Below are positions 30,693 to 39,877 of a DNA stretch of 64,000 nt, piece by piece; position 1 is the stretch's first letter; each line of letters begins with the position of its first letter. The notes below the pieces were generated by a model. That model made no database searches and was not told the origin of the DNA. It worked only from the letters and a program-made list of their open reading frames with translations. The stretch is taken from contig JAICDD010000002.1 in assembly GCA_020063625.1 (NCBI GenBank), positions 23,345-87,344 on the forward strand, given 5' to 3'. Position numbers and translations under genes: made by a program. This DNA is from Fusobacteriales bacterium. Its GTDB lineage: Bacteria; Fusobacteriota; Fusobacteriia; Fusobacteriales; Fusobacteriaceae.

Positions 30693-31283
30693 ATGAGTAT
30701 ACTTAAAGAGAATTTATGGGAAAACAATCCAGTTTTTGTACAAATATTAGGGATATGTAGTACACTAGCTGTGACAAATAACCTTACAAATACATTTATA
30801 ATGACAGTAGCACTTATATTTGTTACATCATTTTCTAGTTTAACAGTATCATTATTAAAAGATTATATACCTAAAAAAGTAAGAATGATAATTCAAACTT
30901 TAATTATAGCATTTTATGTAATATTTGTAGATATATTATTACGTGCATATTTACCAAATATTAGTAAAGCTCTTGGGCCTTATGTAGGACTTATTATTAC
31001 AAATTGTATTATCATGGGAAGAGCAGAAGCATTTGCACAATCAAATCCACCAATTTTATCATTTTGGGATGGATTTACATCAGGACTTGGTTATATGTGG
31101 GTACTTATGATAATAGCATTTTTTAGAGAGTTTTTAGGATTTGGTACATTATTTGGTATAAGTGTAGCACCTAGTGGATTTACAACTTGGACTATTATGA
31201 TAATGGCTCCTAGTGCTTTCTTTTTATTAGGTACACTTATTTGGATTAGTAAAAGTATTATGCTTAAAAAGGAGGTTAAATAA
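30693..31283 (+). CDS. nqrD: NqrD family subunit
   Basis: ENNPVFVQILGICSTLAVTNNL, VGLIITNCIIMGRAEAFA. Confidence 0.9.
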   Translation: MSILKENLWENNPVFVQILGICSTLAVTNNLTNTFIMTVALIFVTSFSSLTVSLLKDYIPKKVRMIIQTLIIAFYVIFVDILLRAYLPNISKALGPYVGLIITNCIIMGRAEAFAQSNPPILSFWDGFTSGLGYMWVLMIIAFFREFLGFGTLFGISVAPSGFTTWTIMIMAPSAFFLLGTLIWISKSIMLKKEVK

Positions 31284-31876
31284 TGAGTCCAGATATTAGC
31301 CCTATTGTATTGTTTTTTGCATCAATATTTACAAGTAATATTTTATTAGCAAATTTTCTAGGGATGTGTTCATTTATATCTATATCAAAAGATATGAATT
31401 CATCAAATGGTCTTGGAATGGCAGTAACTGCTGTACTTACTATTACTGCAGCTATTAACTGGGTAGTTATTAATTATATACTTATTCCTTTTGACCTATT
31501 ATATCTGAGATATATTGTATTTATTGTAGTAATTGCAGCTACTGTACAAATATTAGAAATGTTAATTGATAGATTATCACCTAGTCTTTATATGGCACTT
31601 GGTATATTTTTACCTTTAATTACAGTGAATTGTGCTATATTGGGAGTATCTTTATTTATTGAAATTAGAAAATACACATTTATACAAACTCTTTTTTATG
31701 CATTTGGAGCAGGGCTTGGATGGTGGCTTGCTATAATGCTTCTTTCAGCTATACAAAAGAAAATAGCTAATGCACCAGTACCAGCAGGATTAAAAGGACC
31801 TGGAATTACATTAATTACAATAGGATTTATGGCAATGGCATTTATTGGTTTTTCTGGAATGCTGATTGTACAATAA
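31283..31876 (+). CDS. nqrE: NqrE family subunit
   Basis: NFLGMCSFISISKDM, VQILEMLIDRLSPSLYMALGIFLPLITVNCAILG. Confidence 0.9.
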   Translation: MSPDISPIVLFFASIFTSNILLANFLGMCSFISISKDMNSSNGLGMAVTAVLTITAAINWVVINYILIPFDLLYLRYIVFIVVIAATVQILEMLIDRLSPSLYMALGIFLPLITVNCAILGVSLFIEIRKYTFIQTLFYAFGAGLGWWLAIMLLSAIQKKIANAPVPAGLKGPGITLITIGFMAMAFIGFSGMLIVQ

Positions 31877-31893
31877 CATAAAGGAGGTAAATT

Positions 31894-33000
31894 ATGGAGT
31901 TTATTATAGCACCTCTAATTATATCAATACTTACTGGAATACTTGCTGCTATTATCTCAATTACAGATAAAATTGTAAATAATTATGGTGAAATCACTAT
32001 TTCTATAAATAATGGAAAAAAAGAAATAAAAATAGATGGTGGAGAAAATCTTTTGACAACATTATCTTCACAAGAGATTTATTTACCTTCAGCATGTGGT
32101 GGAAGAGGAAGTTGCGGTGCATGTAAATGTAAAGTAACAAGTGATGTAGGAGAATATCTACCTACTGAAATTCCATATCTTACAAAAGAAGAGATGAAGG
32201 AAAATATAAGACTAGGATGTCAAATAAAATTGAAAAAAGATATCTCTATTGAAATACCAGAAAGTTTATTTAATGTAAAAAAATATGAAGCTACTGTTGA
32301 AAAAATAGTAGATGTAACACATGATATAAAAGAGGTATTATTTAATCTAGGTGATGAAGAGGTAAACTTTACTGCTGGAATGTATATGCAACTATGTGTA
32401 CCACCATATGATAAAATTAAAAGTGAAACTCAAAGGGCATACTCTATATCATCAAAACCTAGTGATAAAAATCATATTGAATTATTAATAAGATTAGTTC
32501 CAGGTGGAATTGCTACAACATGGGTACATACATATCTAAAAGAGGGAGATAAAGTAAAATTAATAGGACCATTTGGAGAATTTCAGGCAACACCTACAAA
32601 TAGTACAATGATATGTGTAGCTGGTGGTTCTGGTATGGCACCATTTAAATCAATGCTTTATCATATGTATGAAAATAATGTTAATGATAGAGAGATATGG
32701 TATTTCTTTGGAGCTAGAACAAAAAAAGATTTATTTTATTTAGAAGAACTTGCCGAACTTCAGAAAAAGTGGCCTAATTTTCATTTTATTCCAGCATTAT
32801 CTGAGCCAGAAGGAGAAGATTGGGAAGGAGAAACAGGTCTTATTACAGATGTTTTAGATAAATATTTAAAAACAATAATCGAACCAGGATATAAAGAAGG
32901 ATATTTATGTGGAAGTCCAGGTATGATAAATGCATGTAATAATGTAATGACAGCAAATGGAATAAAACTTGAAAATATTTATTATGATAAATTTGCTTAA
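31894..33000 (+). CDS. nqrF: NqrF family NADH:acceptor reductase subunit (2Fe-2S + FAD/NAD domains)
   Basis: SACGGRGSCGACKCKV ferredoxin motif, RAYSISSKPSD FAD motif, YLCGSPGMINACNNVM C-term. Confidence 0.92.
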   Translation: MEFIIAPLIISILTGILAAIISITDKIVNNYGEITISINNGKKEIKIDGGENLLTTLSSQEIYLPSACGGRGSCGACKCKVTSDVGEYLPTEIPYLTKEEMKENIRLGCQIKLKKDISIEIPESLFNVKKYEATVEKIVDVTHDIKEVLFNLGDEEVNFTAGMYMQLCVPPYDKIKSETQRAYSISSKPSDKNHIELLIRLVPGGIATTWVHTYLKEGDKVKLIGPFGEFQATPTNSTMICVAGGSGMAPFKSMLYHMYENNVNDREIWYFFGARTKKDLFYLEELAELQKKWPNFHFIPALSEPEGEDWEGETGLITDVLDKYLKTIIEPGYKEGYLCGSPGMINACNNVMTANGIKLENIYYDKFA

Positions 33001-33013
33001 GGGGGTAAAATAG

Positions 33014-33463
33014 ATGAAACTTTCTCCAAAATATGAAAAAGCAATGGCAAATATGCAAATAGGAGTGATATCAGCACAAGGTTTTTTAGGTGATGAAGAA
33101 ATAAATTTAGTAGATATTATTACTAGAGATGAAAATGAATTTAATAAATTAGGATTGAAGTTTGATAATGTAGCAAAACAATTAAGACATTTATTAGAAA
33201 AAGGTCAAGAAGGATTAGGAGAACCTATTACCGTTGATAATAGATGGTTAGTACAAGTCTACGAAGCAAAAGGAAATATGCCATGTCCTTTTGAAGATTA
33301 TATGGCTCAAAAATGTGTAATAACCTTAATAGATAAAAATACAAATCATAAATTAATGTATACTGATTTATCAATACATTTATTAGAAAAACATCATTTT
33401 TTAGAAGGAAAAGGAAGTACATTTAGACTTGAACCTAAAATATTAAAAGAGATTTTATATTAA
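33014..33463 (+). CDS. Hypothetical protein, last gene of nqr operon
   Basis: 149 aa, RBS GGGGG 13 nt after nqrF stop, followed by terminator; no family recognised. Confidence 0.7.
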   Translation: MKLSPKYEKAMANMQIGVISAQGFLGDEEINLVDIITRDENEFNKLGLKFDNVAKQLRHLLEKGQEGLGEPITVDNRWLVQVYEAKGNMPCPFEDYMAQKCVITLIDKNTNHKLMYTDLSIHLLEKHHFLEGKGSTFRLEPKILKEILY

Positions 33464-33487
33464 AAAAAGAGCCATATGGCTCTTTTA
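33464..33487. terminator. Bidirectional intrinsic terminator
   Basis: AAAAAAGAGCCATATGGCTCTTTTA. Confidence 0.85.
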
Positions 33488-33613
33488 TTTACATGTTGAT
33501 GTGATTAAAGTAGCTTTTTTAGCAATACTTTTTTTATTCTTTTCTTGCTGTTTTTTTTGATACTTTTCCTTTAACTCTTTTAAATTTTCACGTTCTTTTC
33601 TTAAGATACCCAT
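33485..33613 (-). CDS. Small basic protein candidate, 42 aa
   Basis: MGILRKERENLKELKEKYQKKQQEKNKKSIAKKATLITSTCK; GGGGG RBS 8 nt upstream of ATG; follows aroB-ppx on the same strand; not in supplied ORF track. Confidence 0.5.
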   Translation of the reverse strand: MGILRKERENLKELKEKYQKKQQEKNKKSIAKKATLITSTCK

Positions 33614-33632
33614 TGATTAAGCCCCCTTTATT

Positions 33633-35603
33633 TTATGAAATCATTATACCCTCTAATATATCGTTTTCAGATACTAAAATAACCCTTTTATTAAAATATT
33701 TAAGCAATATTTTTAATATTAAAGTACCTGAAACTATAACTTCTGCTCTTTTTGGATGTAATCCAATAATCTCTTTTCTTTCATCTATAGATTTTGACAT
33801 AAATAAATTTAAATTTTTTTCAATCTCATCTATTGTTAATAAATAGTTATGAATCTCATTTGTATCATATTCTTTTAACCTTTTTAATACTGATACTTGA
33901 GTAGTTACTGTACCAGCTACTCCAATTAGTTCATATTCATCAAAATTAATATGTTTTAGTTCAGTTTCATTTAACATATTATAAACAAATTTTTCCATTT
34001 TTGCAATATTTTCTTTATAATTTTCATTTTTAAAAAATTTTTCTTTTAATCGAACAGAACCAAAGTTAAAACTTTTAATAAATTCAATGTTTTCTTTGTT
34101 TCCAATAATTATTTCAGTACTTCCTCCACCTATGTCAATAGCGATAAATTTTTTATTATTATCAATTTCAGATAAAATACCATTAAAACAATAAGTTCCT
34201 TCTTGTTCCCCACTAATACACTCAATATTTAAATCTGTTTCCTTTTTAACTTTGTTAATAAAAATATCTTTATTACTTGAATCCCTTGTAGCAGATGTTG
34301 CACATACTTTAATATCAGTGATTTTATAATTATCAATTATATTTTTATAATTTTTTAATACATTTACTGTTCTCTCAATAGCTTCATCTTTTAAAAATCC
34401 ATTTTTATCTACATCTTCACCAAGTCTAGTTATTTCCATAAGTTTTAAATATTTTTTATTAATATATCCATTATAAAGTTCAGCTATAAATAATCTTACA
34501 CTATTTGTTCCAATATCAATTATAGCACGAAGTTTTGTATCAGTGATTTTATCATATAATTCTTTTAATTTTTCTATTTCTAAATCAATAAATTTTACTT
34601 CACCAAGTTTTGGACACATTACAAGTCTTAATTTATCACTATTATTTTTTTTATCTTTTTTAAAGATATTTATCATTTTTTCAAAATCATATTTTGGTAT
34701 TAAATAGGACATTTTTAATTTTTTAAATAATTCTATTTGCTTATCAACTACTTCTTTTTCAACAATTCCTAGCTCATAACCAAGTTTATTAACAAAATTC
34801 ATACCAAGAATTACAGCTTCACCATGAGTATAAACTTTATAATCAGTTATTTTTTCAATTACATGCCCATAACTATGTCCATAATTAAGAGCAGCCCTTA
34901 TTCCATTTTCTTTTTCATCTTGAGAAACTACATTAGCTTTTGTTTGGCAACTATGAAGAATCATTTTTATAAAAATCTCTTTATCAAAATTATTTATTTT
35001 TTCATGATTTTCAAATATAAAATTATAAAAATCTTTGTTAAAAGTAGCAGCCATTTTAACTATTTCACCAAGACCACTTTTAATTTCTCTACTCTCTAAT
35101 GTTTTTAGTACATTAATATCCACTAAAACTAATTTTGGCTGATGAAAACTTCCAATTATATTTTTTGCTTTATAATTTATAGCTACTTTTCCACCAATAC
35201 TAGCATCTACTTGAGAAAGAAGAGTAGTAGGTACTTGAATAAAATCAATTCCTCTCATAAAAGTAGCAGCAACATAACCTGATAAATCACATACTACTCC
35301 TCCACCTAATGATATTATTAGACTTTTTCTATTAAAATTATTTTCAAGCATAAAATCATAGATTGGTAGTACTGTATCTAATTTTTTATATTCTTCTCCA
35401 TCTTCGATTGTAAATGTAAATACATTATCTTTTTTGTTTAAAGAATTTAAAAATTTCTCTAAATATAAAGGACCAACAGTAGTATTAGTTATTATTAGTA
35501 TTTTTTTATAATCTTTTATATAATTATTTATTTCATTAAAAATATTTTCTCCTATCAAAATATCATAACTTTTTTCTTTTAAATCCACCCTTAGTTTTTC
35601 CAT
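33633..35603 (-). CDS. aroB: 3-dehydroquinate synthase fused to Ppx/GppA phosphatase domain
   Basis: N-term AroB (ISLGGGVVCDLSGYVAATFMRGIDFIQVPTTLLSQVDASIGGKVAINYKAKNIIGSFHQP); C-term Ppx/GppA (LRAIIDIGTNSVRLFIAEL, AIDIGGGSTEIIIG, GVAGTVTTQ); one continuous 656-aa frame. Confidence 0.93.
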   Translation of the reverse strand: MEKLRVDLKEKSYDILIGENIFNEINNYIKDYKKILIITNTTVGPLYLEKFLNSLNKKDNVFTFTIEDGEEYKKLDTVLPIYDFMLENNFNRKSLIISLGGGVVCDLSGYVAATFMRGIDFIQVPTTLLSQVDASIGGKVAINYKAKNIIGSFHQPKLVLVDINVLKTLESREIKSGLGEIVKMAATFNKDFYNFIFENHEKINNFDKEIFIKMILHSCQTKANVVSQDEKENGIRAALNYGHSYGHVIEKITDYKVYTHGEAVILGMNFVNKLGYELGIVEKEVVDKQIELFKKLKMSYLIPKYDFEKMINIFKKDKKNNSDKLRLVMCPKLGEVKFIDLEIEKLKELYDKITDTKLRAIIDIGTNSVRLFIAELYNGYINKKYLKLMEITRLGEDVDKNGFLKDEAIERTVNVLKNYKNIIDNYKITDIKVCATSATRDSSNKDIFINKVKKETDLNIECISGEQEGTYCFNGILSEIDNNKKFIAIDIGGGSTEIIIGNKENIEFIKSFNFGSVRLKEKFFKNENYKENIAKMEKFVYNMLNETELKHINFDEYELIGVAGTVTTQVSVLKRLKEYDTNEIHNYLLTIDEIEKNLNLFMSKSIDERKEIIGLHPKRAEVIVSGTLILKILLKYFNKRVILVSENDILEGIMIS

Positions 35604-35611
35604 ATATCCTC

Positions 35612-36130
35612 CTACATTTCTTCTATATAAATTTTTTTTATAATGTCTGTAATTTCATCAAGGTCTTCATTTTTATTGTATACTTCAAAGTCACAGCTAT
35701 TTTTATATATTTCTTTTCTTTCATTTAGTAAATTATTTATTTTTTCATAAGTATTATCACAAATAAGTAGAGGTCTTTTATTTGGTCTTTTCATAACTCT
35801 TTTATAGATATTATCTACACTTGTTGAAATTAGACAAATATTAGCATGTTTTCTTAAAGAAAGTAAATTATTTTCATTTAAAATAGTGCCCCCACCAGTA
35901 GCAATAATAGTATTACTTAGTGCTTCACACTCTTTTATTATTTCTTCTTCAAGTTGTCTAAAATATTTTTCACCTTTTTCTTTAAAAATTTCATTTACTT
36001 TCATATTTTCTCGTTTCATTATTTCATAGTCTAAATCAAAAAAATTCATATCAATTTTTTTTGCTAAAACTTTACCTATTGTGGTTTTTCCTACCCCCAT
36101 AAAACCAATTAAAGCTAAATTTGTTTTCAT
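35612..36130 (-). CDS. aroK: Shikimate kinase
   Basis: ALIGFMGVGKTTIGKVLAKK, FFDLDYEI, ATGGGTILNE. Confidence 0.93.
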   Translation of the reverse strand: MKTNLALIGFMGVGKTTIGKVLAKKIDMNFFDLDYEIMKRENMKVNEIFKEKGEKYFRQLEEEIIKECEALSNTIIATGGGTILNENNLLSLRKHANICLISTSVDNIYKRVMKRPNKRPLLICDNTYEKINNLLNERKEIYKNSCDFEVYNKNEDLDEITDIIKKIYIEEM

Positions 36131-36249
36131 AGACTTTACCTCGTTATTTTAATTTACACTTAGTATATCATTTATTAGTTGTATTTTTCAAGTAAAAGGA
36201 TATAAATAAGGAAAATAAAAAAAGAATCCAAAGGATTCTTTTTTATGGT

Positions 36250-38526
36250 TTAGTAATTTATTTCAAAAGTATGAGTTATTAAATGAAGTGAATTATTTAT
36301 TTTTAATTCAATATTAGTTTTAATATTTTTTAATGGAGTTATAATTACTCTATTTTTTTCAATTTTTATTTTAAGATGGTTTTCTTTTAAATATAAATAA
36401 AATTCTACAGAATTCCATTTTTTTGGTAGATTAGGCTTTATTTGTAAAACATTATTTTCAAAAGAAACTCCAGCAAAACCAAATACCACCATTTGCCAAG
36501 CAGCGCCACAAGCAGCAGTATGAATTCCACCAATAAAAGTACCGCCACTTATTGCTTCATTTGTATTTAATAAATCAATATTAATAGATTTTTTGAATTT
36601 ACTATATGCTTCATCGATGATTCCTAAATTTGCAGCTACTATTGAGTATGAAGATGGACTTAAAGATGAAAAGTGTAAAGTTCTTGGTTCATAATATTCA
36701 TAGTTAGCTTTAATTATATTTTTTGAAAATAAATTTGGATATAAACAAAACAGTTGGATTAAATCAGCTTGTTTTATACATTGAGTAAACACAGTAATTC
36801 CATTTGGCCAACCATAATATTCTTCTTTATGTTTTAATCTTTCTGTTACTTTTGAAGCAGGGACAATATCTTCTAAATTAAAATATCCATCAAATTGCTC
36901 TATTAAATTATTTTTATTTGGTGTAGGAAGATATATTTTATTATAAATATCTTGCCATAATTCAATCTCTTCATTTTTTAGATTAATTTTTTCTTTTATT
37001 TTTTTAAGATTTTCTTTATCAATTATAGTTTGAAGATTTAACGCAAAATCTAATGCAAATTTTGTTTGATAATTTGTAAATGCATTATTATCAACATTTT
37101 CATGATATTCATCAGGACCTTGAACTCTAATTAATTCATATCTTTTTTTTACTGGTTTATAAACAACTCGAGATGCTAAAAATCTAGCTATTTCAAAAAT
37201 TATCTCGGCACCATATTTAATTAAAAAATCTAAATCATTTGTTACAGAGTAGTATCTATTAATTGCATAAGCGATATCAGGAGATATATGAATTTGCCAA
37301 TCGTTAAAATGATTTCTTATATCTCTGCCTGTTAAAACATCTTTAAAAAAGAAATCTGGGCAAAGCTCTTCACCAGTTTTTCCACTTATCCAAGCATAAT
37401 ATGCACCTTCAAATCCTAGTTTTTTTGCTTTTTTTCTAGCACCATCTAAAGTATTATATCTATATTTTAAAATATTTCTTGCAACCTTTGGATTTGAATA
37501 AAGATACATGGGCATATTGTATATTTCTTGATCCCAAAAAGCAGCTCCTTGATACGCTTGACAAGACAAACCTCTAGCACCTATTGGCAAACTTTTGTGA
37601 GTTGGAGTAGCAATAATAGCATGATATATATTAAATCTAAGTGCAACTTGGTCAGTTATTTCTCCATCAATTTTTATATCATATAAATTCCAAAGTTTTT
37701 CCCAATGGATTTTATGTTTTTCTAATTCATTATTATAACTTTTAACATTAATTAAATCATTTTTTGTATTAAGATAAAAATTTTCATTATCATTTGAGGT
37801 ATAAACACACATAAATTTTTCTAAAATTATCTCTTTATTAGCTTCTAAATTAAATTCAAATACACGAAAGTATTTTTCTTCTTTATTTAAAATAGTGTAA
37901 TTTTTTAAATTAGTTATTAATCTTTCACCTACGACAACATTATCATTGTTAACGACAGTATTTGCTCTAACAAATAGCATATCATCTATATTTTCATATG
38001 AATGATTTTTTAAATGTTGACCATTTAAACTCCAAATGTCAGAATCAATACCAGTAATTATTTTTACTTTTACATTTTGGTTAGATGAAAATTTATACTT
38101 CATTGGAATTAAGTGAAGATTATTTAAACTAGCAAATTTTTCTTCGTTTATAAAAAGTGAAACACCATTATCTAATGTAAGATTTGCTTTTCTTGAAGAT
38201 ATTCCATGTTTAATATCTAATTTTCTTTCAAAAGAGTTTATAGTTTTATCTAAAGAAATTTCTTCATCATTTATAAAAAGTTTTGTAAAAAGAGCATTTG
38301 GAACTGTAGATAATTCCTCCCATTTTCCATCAGCTTTATCCCAAGTATCAGTAACTACACAAGCTGCATATTCATTTTTCCCTTCTTCTGCAAATGTACC
38401 TCTATATCCAAGATAACCATTTCCAATCATAAAATTACTACCAGAATTAATAGACTGTTTTCTGTCATATTTATCTTCAATAATATCCCAACCATTAGAT
38501 GTAAATAAATTTTCTTTAATTTTCAT
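36250..38526 (-). CDS. Glycoside hydrolase family 65 disaccharide phosphorylase (maltose/kojibiose phosphorylase-like)
   Basis: YQGAAFWDQEIYNMPMYLYSNP, ARKKAKKLGFEGAYYAWISGKTGEE, RVQGPDEYHENVDNNAFTN. Confidence 0.9.
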   Translation of the reverse strand: MKIKENLFTSNGWDIIEDKYDRKQSINSGSNFMIGNGYLGYRGTFAEEGKNEYAACVVTDTWDKADGKWEELSTVPNALFTKLFINDEEISLDKTINSFERKLDIKHGISSRKANLTLDNGVSLFINEEKFASLNNLHLIPMKYKFSSNQNVKVKIITGIDSDIWSLNGQHLKNHSYENIDDMLFVRANTVVNNDNVVVGERLITNLKNYTILNKEEKYFRVFEFNLEANKEIILEKFMCVYTSNDNENFYLNTKNDLINVKSYNNELEKHKIHWEKLWNLYDIKIDGEITDQVALRFNIYHAIIATPTHKSLPIGARGLSCQAYQGAAFWDQEIYNMPMYLYSNPKVARNILKYRYNTLDGARKKAKKLGFEGAYYAWISGKTGEELCPDFFFKDVLTGRDIRNHFNDWQIHISPDIAYAINRYYSVTNDLDFLIKYGAEIIFEIARFLASRVVYKPVKKRYELIRVQGPDEYHENVDNNAFTNYQTKFALDFALNLQTIIDKENLKKIKEKINLKNEEIELWQDIYNKIYLPTPNKNNLIEQFDGYFNLEDIVPASKVTERLKHKEEYYGWPNGITVFTQCIKQADLIQLFCLYPNLFSKNIIKANYEYYEPRTLHFSSLSPSSYSIVAANLGIIDEAYSKFKKSINIDLLNTNEAISGGTFIGGIHTAACGAAWQMVVFGFAGVSFENNVLQIKPNLPKKWNSVEFYLYLKENHLKIKIEKNRVIITPLKNIKTNIELKINNSLHLITHTFEINY

Positions 38527-38557
38527 ATAAAAGCCCTCCTATTTATTTAATAATATT

Positions 38558-38579
38558 TTTTCGTACACGTGTACGAAAA
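38558..38579. promoter_or_regulatory. LacI-type operator upstream of GH65 gene
   Basis: 22-bp perfect palindrome TTTTCGTACACGTGTACGAAAA. Confidence 0.85.
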
Positions 38580-38617
38580 TTTTTAAAAATATATAATAAT
38601 ATTTTTGATTAACTTTT

Positions 38618-39625
38618 TCATGTAGAATCTCTAAGTATTAAAGTTGGTTTTATTAATATATTTGTTATTTTATTATTTGTTTTATTATTTATATTTTTAA
38701 ATAAAATTTCTATACCTTTAATAATGATTTTATTAATTGGTTGTTCTACAGTAGTTAATGTTGGAGCAAAAAATTCTCCTAATTCTATATTATCATATCC
38801 AATAACTCCAATATTTTTTGGTACTTTAATATTAAAATATTTCAAAGCTTTAATTACCCCTAGTGCCATTATATCAGTTTGAGCAAAAATAGCATCTATA
38901 TTATTATTTTTAATATAATCAATATTTTCGTTAATTAAATCAAATGTAGAATGAAAATTTAAATCATTATAAAAAATAAAAGATTTTAAATTATTTTCTT
39001 TTATAGCTTGTAAATATCCTTCAGTTCTTTCAGTATATTCGATACTTATTCCTTTATTTGCAGTGATAGTTAATATATTTTTATATCCATTTTCAATTAA
39101 ATGTTTAGTTGCAATATAGCCACCATAAAAATGGTCAGTTCTAACGTAATTTATTAAGTTAAAGTTATTAATTTTTTCAGGTAAATAGTGTAAAAAGATA
39201 AAAGGAAAATTATTTTTATTCATAAATTTTATTAAATTATTTGAAATCTCTTTTTCAACAAAAATTAGAGCATCTATTTGTCTACTTTTTATTAAAGTTA
39301 TTATCTCATTTTCATTTTCAAATATTTCAATATATGTTTTATAATCTTTAAGTTTTAAAGTTTCAATTGTTTTTCCAATAAGTGATGCAAAAAAAATCTC
39401 ACTTTTTATTTCACCAAAAAATTTTGGTGTAACTAAACCAATAGTATTTGTTTTATTTTGATTAAGTCTTTTAGCATTAACATTATAAACAAAACCAAGT
39501 TCATCAGCTATTTTTTTTATTTTTTCTTTAGTTTTCAGAGATATTTCATTACTGTCATTTAGAGCTCTAGAAACAGTAGCATGACTTACACCAGCAATTT
39601 TAGCAATATCTTTAATTGTAACCAT
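38618..39625 (-). CDS. LacI family transcriptional regulator
   Basis: MVTIKDIAKIAGVSHATVSRALNDSNEISLKTKEKI; periplasmic-binding-like effector domain. Confidence 0.95.
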   Translation of the reverse strand: MVTIKDIAKIAGVSHATVSRALNDSNEISLKTKEKIKKIADELGFVYNVNAKRLNQNKTNTIGLVTPKFFGEIKSEIFFASLIGKTIETLKLKDYKTYIEIFENENEIITLIKSRQIDALIFVEKEISNNLIKFMNKNNFPFIFLHYLPEKINNFNLINYVRTDHFYGGYIATKHLIENGYKNILTITANKGISIEYTERTEGYLQAIKENNLKSFIFYNDLNFHSTFDLINENIDYIKNNNIDAIFAQTDIMALGVIKALKYFNIKVPKNIGVIGYDNIELGEFFAPTLTTVEQPINKIIIKGIEILFKNINNKTNNKITNILIKPTLILRDST

Positions 39626-39698
39626 TTAACCACACCCTTTGCATATGAGACTCTATACTGTCTTAGAACTAAAATGACAGTAAAATAAAATTTAAAAT

Positions 39699-39716
39699 CA
39701 CGTACACGTGTACGTG
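39699..39716. promoter_or_regulatory. LacI-type operator upstream of lacI-family gene
   Basis: 18-bp perfect palindrome CACGTACACGTGTACGTG sharing the CGTACACGTGTACG core. Confidence 0.85.
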
Positions 39717-39877
39717 CGATATAAATATAATATATTTTTTATTTTTTGTCAATAAAAATTAAAAAAATTTTTATTGATAGGTTTATTAATATACACATAT
39801 TTTACATAAAATAAATAATCTATTAATAATATAATGATATTATTAAGTATCTAAAAAAATTCAAAGGGGGCAGTAAA

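Noticed and set aside
29212-33000. Rnf complex
   Set aside because: No RnfB or RnfC; subunits D/E and the terminal ferredoxin-reductase match the Nqr type better
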